Assembly (NCBI GenBank): GCA_002405405.1
Contig: DHLT01000183.1
Span: 1-10,044, forward strand
Direction: 5' to 3'
DNA length: 10,044 nucleotides
From: Ignavibacteria bacterium UBA4661
GTDB lineage: Bacteria; Bacteroidota; Ignavibacteria; Kapaibacteriales; UBA4661
The notes under the pieces are model-generated. The model saw only the letters and a list, made by a program, of their open reading frames with translations, did no database searches and was not told where the DNA came from. Both the position numbers and the translations under genes were made by a program. This document shows positions 5,558 to 10,044 of this stretch, piece by piece. Every line of letters begins with the position of its first letter. The first letter of the stretch is position 1.

Positions 5558-8437
5558 ATGGGTATAGTTTGTCGATACAAGAATATGTTCTATTATTCTT
5601 GTACCCGTGTAGCGAGCGCTCTGCTTGTGATGATGTGTGTAACCGGATCTTTGTTTGCACAAGGAACATTAAAAGGAAAAATCACCGATGGTGGTGGTGG
5701 CTCAGCAATTAGTGGTGCACGAATATCGCTTGTGCAACCCGGCTCCGTTAAACCCATTACCGGATCAACCTCGAAACGTGGTGGCATGTATGAGCTGGAC
5801 ATTCCTGCCGGGTCTTACGAGATACTTGTACAATTTTTTGGTTATGGCGAAAGAAGACTTCCGGTAGCTCTTACACAAGGAGAAATAAAAACTCTTGATG
5901 TCAGCCTAAATCTGACTGAATTCAGCCTAGATGAGCTTATTGTAAGTGCTTCTCGAAAACCTGAAAAAGCCGTAGATGCACCTGCATCAATTACCTCTGT
6001 ATCAGCACGCAAGCTGGAACAAGATGTAACAATGTCGCCAGAACAATCTCTTCGGAATGTACCCGGCATTGATATTTCCAACGCAGGTGCAGACCGTGCA
6101 CAAATCGCCGTTCGTGGATTCAATCAACCCTTTATCGGCTCGACACTCATTCTTATGGATTATCGCCGTGCTGCACTGTCATCGCTTGGCGTAAATGCAT
6201 TTAACCTCATGCCACCGGCAATTGATATTCAATCTATCGAAGTTATTCGTGGACCTGCCGCAGCGATGTATGGCACAGGTGCAGACAATGGCGTGATTCA
6301 CTTCGTCACAAAGGATCCTTTTACTTCGCAAGGTACAACTGTCTCTTTTGGAGGAGGCGAACGCACCATGATTCAAGGATCTATACGTCATGCAGGCACT
6401 ATCGGTGATAAATTCGGTTACAAAATTGTCGGGACATATTCGCGAGTCAATGACTGGCAATTAGACCCTAGTAATCGTTTCGACAGTTTAGAATTATCAC
6501 GCTATTTAAACTTTAATCTTCGCCCGACAGCATCACAAGCAGAACGCTTGCAAGAGGCACAAAATCAGCGTGTATACGATACATGGAGATACAATCTCCT
6601 TGGCATGGCAAAATATAAATTCAATGAAGAAACATCACTCGCACTAACCACTTCATGGTCGGCAGCAACATTCCCGATCTTGTCAAATACCGGTACCAAT
6701 CAAGCAGATAATTTTGGTGTTGGCTTTGCCCAACTTCGTTTTGAATCCGGTAAGTTTTTTGCCCAAGCCTATCTCAACCAAAACTCGCAAGGAAACTCCT
6801 TTATCTATGGCACAGGTGCTCCCATTGTTGATCGCTCGACACTCTTCAACGCTCAGGCACAATATGGTTTTGATCTCGGCGAGAAACAAAACTTTATCGT
6901 CGGTGTCGATTATCAATTACAAACACCGGTGACAAATCGCTCAGGTGAATCTATCGGCACCGTTCATGGTAGAAATGAACTCAATGATGCTGTTGCAGAA
7001 TTAGGTGGCTATGTACAATCGGAAACAAAAATTACGGATAAACTGATTGGTACAATTGGTGTACGTGTGGACTACAATTCCGCACTTAAGGTCGATAATG
7101 TCCAATTATCACCACGTGCGGCGTTGGTCTATAAAGTCGATGGCGAGAATAGTGTACGTGCAACATACAATCGCGCTTTTGCTTCGCCCTCGCCACTTTT
7201 TATGTTTTTAGATCTTGTCGCACAACGCCCGAATCTGCCGTTGATCGGACAATTCACCATTCGTGGTACCGGCGCACAAAATGGTTACAGTTTTGCAGGA
7301 TCAGCGGGTAATCGTACGATGACAAGCACCGGATTGCTTCCATCATTACCCCTCGGTCAAACTGCTTCAACACAAGGCTTTGCACTGCAATATCTTGATG
7401 TCTATCGTACGCTTATTAGTGCGGCTACGGCATCAGGTCCTCTGGCGGCATTGCGCAATGTTCTTCTTGGTGTAGGCGTACAAGGTGCACATCCAACACA
7501 ATTGGAATACTTAAATGCTGCAGGACGTGCTGTTACTGATGTTGCACCAGTACAACCACTACGCCCAACAATTACCAACACATACGAAATTGGCTACAAG
7601 GGATTGCTCGGTGGAAAGTTGGTTGTGGGAATTGATGCCTACTATACCGTCCGTGAAAACTTTATTGGACCTCTTGAATTTATTACGCCCAGTGTTGTTG
7701 CTCAAGGTTTTGGTACAGCACAAGGCATTAGTGCCTTCACAGCGGCAATGGTAGCAGGCATAGCACAAAATGCTACAGCTATCGGTGCATTACGTCAGGC
7801 ACTGGGTATTCCTGCTTCAGTACCTGCAGCAACCGTTGCACAACAATTTGCATCACAACTTGTAAACCCTCAAACTCTTCCGCTTATCGGTGCATTTGGA
7901 CAGTTGCCTCTTGGGATTGTCCAAACCAATGAGTATGGCATTACTGGTACAGGTAATCGTCCTGAATTTCAGTTAGCATATCGCAACTTTGGTCGCGTTG
8001 CTTTCTGGGGTGTTGATTGGGGTTTGGAATATATGGCAACCGATAGAATAAGCATGTTTTTTAATGGCTCATACATGAGTGATAACTTCTTTACGAATGA
8101 TGAGCTTAATGAATCCAATCCTGCTTTGACACTGTCAATGAATTCACCCCAACTGCGCTTCCGTGGTGGTATTGATTATAGTGATCCCAAAGGATTAACA
8201 GCCAATCTCGCAGTACGCTATCAAGATGGGTTCCGCGTACAATCCGGTGTATATGATGGTCAAATCGATGCCTTTACATTAGTTGATCTTGGCGTTGGAT
8301 ATCATCTTGATTCCTATCTGCAAGGACTGCGCGTCGATCTCGGCATTCAAAATGTTCTCAACAATGTCCGTCGCGAATTTATCGGAGCACCAGCCATCGG
8401 TCGTATGGGTATGGTGCGCTTTACATACTCCTTCTAG
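5558..8437 (+). CDS. TonB-dependent outer-membrane receptor with carboxypeptidase-regulatory-like domain, substrate unknown
   Basis: 959 residues from the ATG at 5558 (950 from 5585), stop TAG. It should import a ligand through a 22-strand barrel using TonB energy. Residues 1-34 are a signal peptide ending SLFA before QGTLKG. Residues about 36-118 are a carboxypeptidase-regulatory-like domain with a G-x-Y-x-L-x-I-P-x-G-x-Y core. SLDELIVSAS (123-132) is a TonB-box-like linker. The plug (about 140-255) has APASITSVSA, VRGFNQPF and IEVIRGPAAAMYGTGADNGV. The rest is barrel, closing with IQNVLNN and a terminal MVRFTYSF whose last residue is Phe, as expected for outer-membrane insertion. Two Ala-rich, Tyr-poor stretches (about 7340-7560 and 7680-7935) flank a barrel strand pair and should be long outer loops. 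No SusD-like gene adjoins it, so this is not a SusCD pair. It stands alone between a divergent spacer and a terminator. The ligand cannot be named. Confidence 0.9.
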   Translation: MGIVCRYKNMFYYSCTRVASALLVMMCVTGSLFAQGTLKGKITDGGGGSAISGARISLVQPGSVKPITGSTSKRGGMYELDIPAGSYEILVQFFGYGERRLPVALTQGEIKTLDVSLNLTEFSLDELIVSASRKPEKAVDAPASITSVSARKLEQDVTMSPEQSLRNVPGIDISNAGADRAQIAVRGFNQPFIGSTLILMDYRRAALSSLGVNAFNLMPPAIDIQSIEVIRGPAAAMYGTGADNGVIHFVTKDPFTSQGTTVSFGGGERTMIQGSIRHAGTIGDKFGYKIVGTYSRVNDWQLDPSNRFDSLELSRYLNFNLRPTASQAERLQEAQNQRVYDTWRYNLLGMAKYKFNEETSLALTTSWSAATFPILSNTGTNQADNFGVGFAQLRFESGKFFAQAYLNQNSQGNSFIYGTGAPIVDRSTLFNAQAQYGFDLGEKQNFIVGVDYQLQTPVTNRSGESIGTVHGRNELNDAVAELGGYVQSETKITDKLIGTIGVRVDYNSALKVDNVQLSPRAALVYKVDGENSVRATYNRAFASPSPLFMFLDLVAQRPNLPLIGQFTIRGTGAQNGYSFAGSAGNRTMTSTGLLPSLPLGQTASTQGFALQYLDVYRTLISAATASGPLAALRNVLLGVGVQGAHPTQLEYLNAAGRAVTDVAPVQPLRPTITNTYEIGYKGLLGGKLVVGIDAYYTVRENFIGPLEFITPSVVAQGFGTAQGISAFTAAMVAGIAQNATAIGALRQALGIPASVPAATVAQQFASQLVNPQTLPLIGAFGQLPLGIVQTNEYGITGTGNRPEFQLAYRNFGRVAFWGVDWGLEYMATDRISMFFNGSYMSDNFFTNDELNESNPALTLSMNSPQLRFRGGIDYSDPKGLTANLAVRYQDGFRVQSGVYDGQIDAFTLVDLGVGYHLDSYLQGLRVDLGIQNVLNNVRREFIGAPAIGRMGMVRFTYSF

Positions 8438-8478
8438 GAATACACTAAGAAAAGATCATCACTGCCACAATGCACGCA

Positions 8479-8518
8479 GGGGCTGACACAAATTGTTAGC
8501 CCCTTGTTGTTTTTTTCT
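8479..8518 (+). terminator. Rho-independent terminator of the second TonB receptor
   Basis: Left arm GGGGCTGACA (8479-8488) pairs with TGTTAGCCCC (8494-8503) over 10 bp with one G-U pair, around a 5-base loop. A T-rich tract, ending in seven consecutive T, follows at 8504-8517. It lies 41 bp after the receptor stop codon, so the receptor is the last gene of its transcript. Confidence 0.9.
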
Positions 8519-8647
8519 CATATGAGGAATAAAAAAACTCTGCTATAAGTATTGTTATAAGCATGTCAAATAGTAATTTCACATGATAATTTGACGAGAT
8601 ACTATAGTTCGTACTTCACAAGCATCGTGGTGCAGTCATATTATCAT

Positions 8648-8673
8648 TGTGTACGGTGTATATACCGCACACA
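8648..8673. promoter_or_regulatory. 26-bp imperfect palindrome upstream of the ABC exporter
   Basis: TGTGT-A-CGGT-G-TATA-T-ACCG-C-ACACA: outer arms TGTGT/ACACA and inner arms CGGT/ACCG are perfectly symmetric about a TATA centre, with only two non-matching base pairs. Symmetry of this size 178 bp ahead of the start suits a dimeric regulator site. As RNA it could also form an 11-position stem with one mismatch and one G-U pair. No T-tract follows, so it is not a terminator. The binding protein is unknown. Confidence 0.4.
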
Positions 8674-8850
8674 TTATGCGTGCCGTGCTATCGCTGCTCG
8701 ACAACACTTCGTATGTGGGGAAAAATAGGGTGCTCACAATAAATATGAAAACTGTTGATAGAAAGAGAGAAAAACAGTTCCGCAGAAAAATATCGAGGGA
8801 AAATTCACAAAAAAGAAATTCGTGCAATCATATCATCTTTAGTGTTTCGT

Positions 8851-9945
8851 ATGGCTCCAGGACAACAAGAACAGAATGCAGCTAATTCGACGCAACATGA
8901 TACGCAGAAGGATGTGCAGGTGCTTCCTGATTTTCGTCATCAAGTTATTGCGTATTTCCGGCATTTAGCAATGCACACCGGCAATGTTGCTGACACAAAT
9001 AAGATCTCACGATTTTTTCGTGTCAGCCAGCATGGTGCAGATAATCTTTTCGTACAACTAGCACAATTAGCCCAAGAAAATGGGTTTCGTTTACGTCCCG
9101 GCTATCTTACACAAGGAGAATTTCAGGCGTCGTCGCTTACTCATTCTGTTATACGCCGTGGTGACGAACTCTTTGTTGTACGCTATCAATCGGGGAACTC
9201 ACTTGACCTGCAAAGTCTTGCTTCGGGTTCAAGTTCCAGCATCAGTATTAGCGAACTCTTCGCAAATACGAATACACTACCTATACTGATTTATGATGGC
9301 ATGGTCACATCATACTATGCCGAAACAGGTCATGCCACATCTGATACAGGAACTGATGAAGATCATCATGGTGCGCATGGGCATGACGAATCTATTTCAC
9401 GAAAACTTTTCCGTCTGCTCTCACATGAAAAAAAAGACATTAAAGTACTGATTGGCTACTCAATCATCTATGGCGTTTTTTCATTAGTCGTTCCACTATC
9501 ATCTTCAGCAATTGTCAATGCTGTACAATTCGGTATTGTGACTTCCCAACTGATTGTATTGGTTATTGCAGTAGGAATTGGCATTGGAGTTCTTGGTGTT
9601 TTTTACATCATGGAAAACTATGTCGTTGAAATTCTTCAGCGACGTCTTTTTGTCAAGACTGCACTAGAAATTGCTTACCGTCTGCCACGGATGCAAACGG
9701 CTTCACTCCAAGGTGAGTATGCCCCGGAACTTGTCAATCGTTTTTTTGATGTCATGACCATTCAAAAGACATTAAGTAAACTATTGGTTGATGGTATCAG
9801 TGCAGTTCTTGTTGCTGTGATTGGCTTGATTTTGCTCGCCTTCTACGATATTGTTTTTCTTGTTTTTGACTTAGTAATTCTCCTTTTTGTCGGCATTGTC
9901 GTGTTTGTTTTGTCGAAAAATGGCTTAAAAACTAGTGTTCAAGAA

Positions 9946-9948
<3 letters not shown>
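8851..9948 (+). CDS. bacteriocin/type-I-secretion-type ABC exporter, N-terminal part only (cut by sequence artefact)
   Basis: From the ATG at 8851 (MAPGQQEQ) 365 residues can be read; a TTG at 8755 would add 32 unlikely residues. Residues about 25-150 resemble a C39-peptidase-like domain of HlyB-type exporters but show no catalytic cysteine, so it would be a substrate-binding rather than cleaving domain. A linker at 160-180 is His/Asp-rich (DEDHHGAHGHDE). Four membrane segments follow (about 199-217, 231-253, 315-333, 335-354), with YSIIYGVFSLVVPLSSSAIVN and EILQRRLFVKTALEIAYRLPR typical of this exporter family. Related proteins run to about 700 residues and work with an HlyD-like adaptor and an outer-membrane channel to export peptides or proteins. 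Here the last two membrane segments and the ATPase domain are absent, and the stop at 9946-9948 falls exactly where base quality collapses. Treat as an incomplete gene, not a natural truncation. Confidence 0.75.

Positions 9949-10044
<96 letters not shown>

Larger units (their letters stand above)
8438..8850. other. 413-bp spacer before the ABC exporter, rich in inverted repeats
   Basis: Besides the terminator, it holds three inverted repeats: GTCAAAT at 8565-8571 with ATTTGAC at 8589-8595 (17-bp gap), the palindrome at 8648-8673, and AACTGTT at 8750-8756 with AACAGTT at 8773-8779 (16-bp gap). The frame upstream of 8851 is open back to a TTG at 8755, but it is Lys-rich and unlike a family N-terminus. 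I see no RNA gene and no promoter with both elements. Confidence 0.5.

Noticed and set aside
5558..8437. SusC-type glycan receptor
   Set aside because: No SusD-like partner lies on either side, the gene is followed directly by a terminator, and no glycan-degrading genes are near.
8755..8850. TTG start of the ABC exporter at 8755
   Set aside because: The extra 32 residues are Lys/Arg-rich and low in complexity, overlap an inverted repeat, and a normal ATG exists at 8851.

Overview
The window looks like part of a chromosomal contig from a Gram-negative bacterium of the Bacteroidota/Chlorobiota (FCB) group. The signs are two TonB-dependent outer-membrane receptors that both carry a carboxypeptidase-regulatory-like domain in front of the plug, mostly weak or absent Shine-Dalgarno sequences, a promoter of the Bacteroidota form TTTG-N20-TAnnTTTG ahead of the Fur-family gene, and moderate-to-low G+C by eye. 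Species or genus cannot be fixed from the sequence alone.

Layout. Positions 1-5196 hold four genes, all on the minus strand. Read in transcription order they are adenine deaminase (ade, 5196-3520), a Fur-family metalloregulator (3406-2966), a MerC-domain membrane protein with a His/Cys-rich tail (2908-2303), and a TonB-dependent receptor of the ZnuD-like type (2191 down to the left edge, C-terminus cut off). The last three look like one metal-homeostasis unit, most simply zinc. A repressor sits under a promoter overlapped by a phased array of TTGCAA-type palindromes, followed by a small membrane protein and an outer-membrane metal receptor. A 361-bp divergent spacer (5197-5557) separates this block from a second, complete, plus-strand TonB-dependent receptor (5558-8437), which ends at a strong intrinsic terminator (8479-8518). 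After a 413-bp spacer rich in inverted repeats, a plus-strand type-I-secretion/bacteriocin-type ABC exporter begins at 8851. It has a degenerate C39-peptidase-like N-terminal domain, a His-rich linker and the first four membrane segments.

The right end is not genuine sequence. From about 9946 the bases collapse into an A/G-only-like stretch and then 54 consecutive G, the signature of no-signal calls in two-colour sequencing. The stop codon at 9946-9948 is therefore very probably false, and the ABC exporter is a truncated gene that would normally continue through two more membrane segments and an ATPase domain.

How the genes work together (inference). The Fur-like repressor, when metal-loaded, would shut off its own promoter and the downstream merC-like and receptor genes. 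Under starvation the receptor would import metal across the outer membrane and the His-rich MerC-like protein would bind or pass it on at the inner membrane. Adenine deaminase is an ordinary purine-salvage gene next door, with no demonstrated link. The second receptor and the ABC exporter form separate units. I see no clear mobile element, CRISPR array, tRNA or rRNA. The most distinctive item is the metal cluster with its unusual operator array; I do not see clear evidence of an entirely new system.
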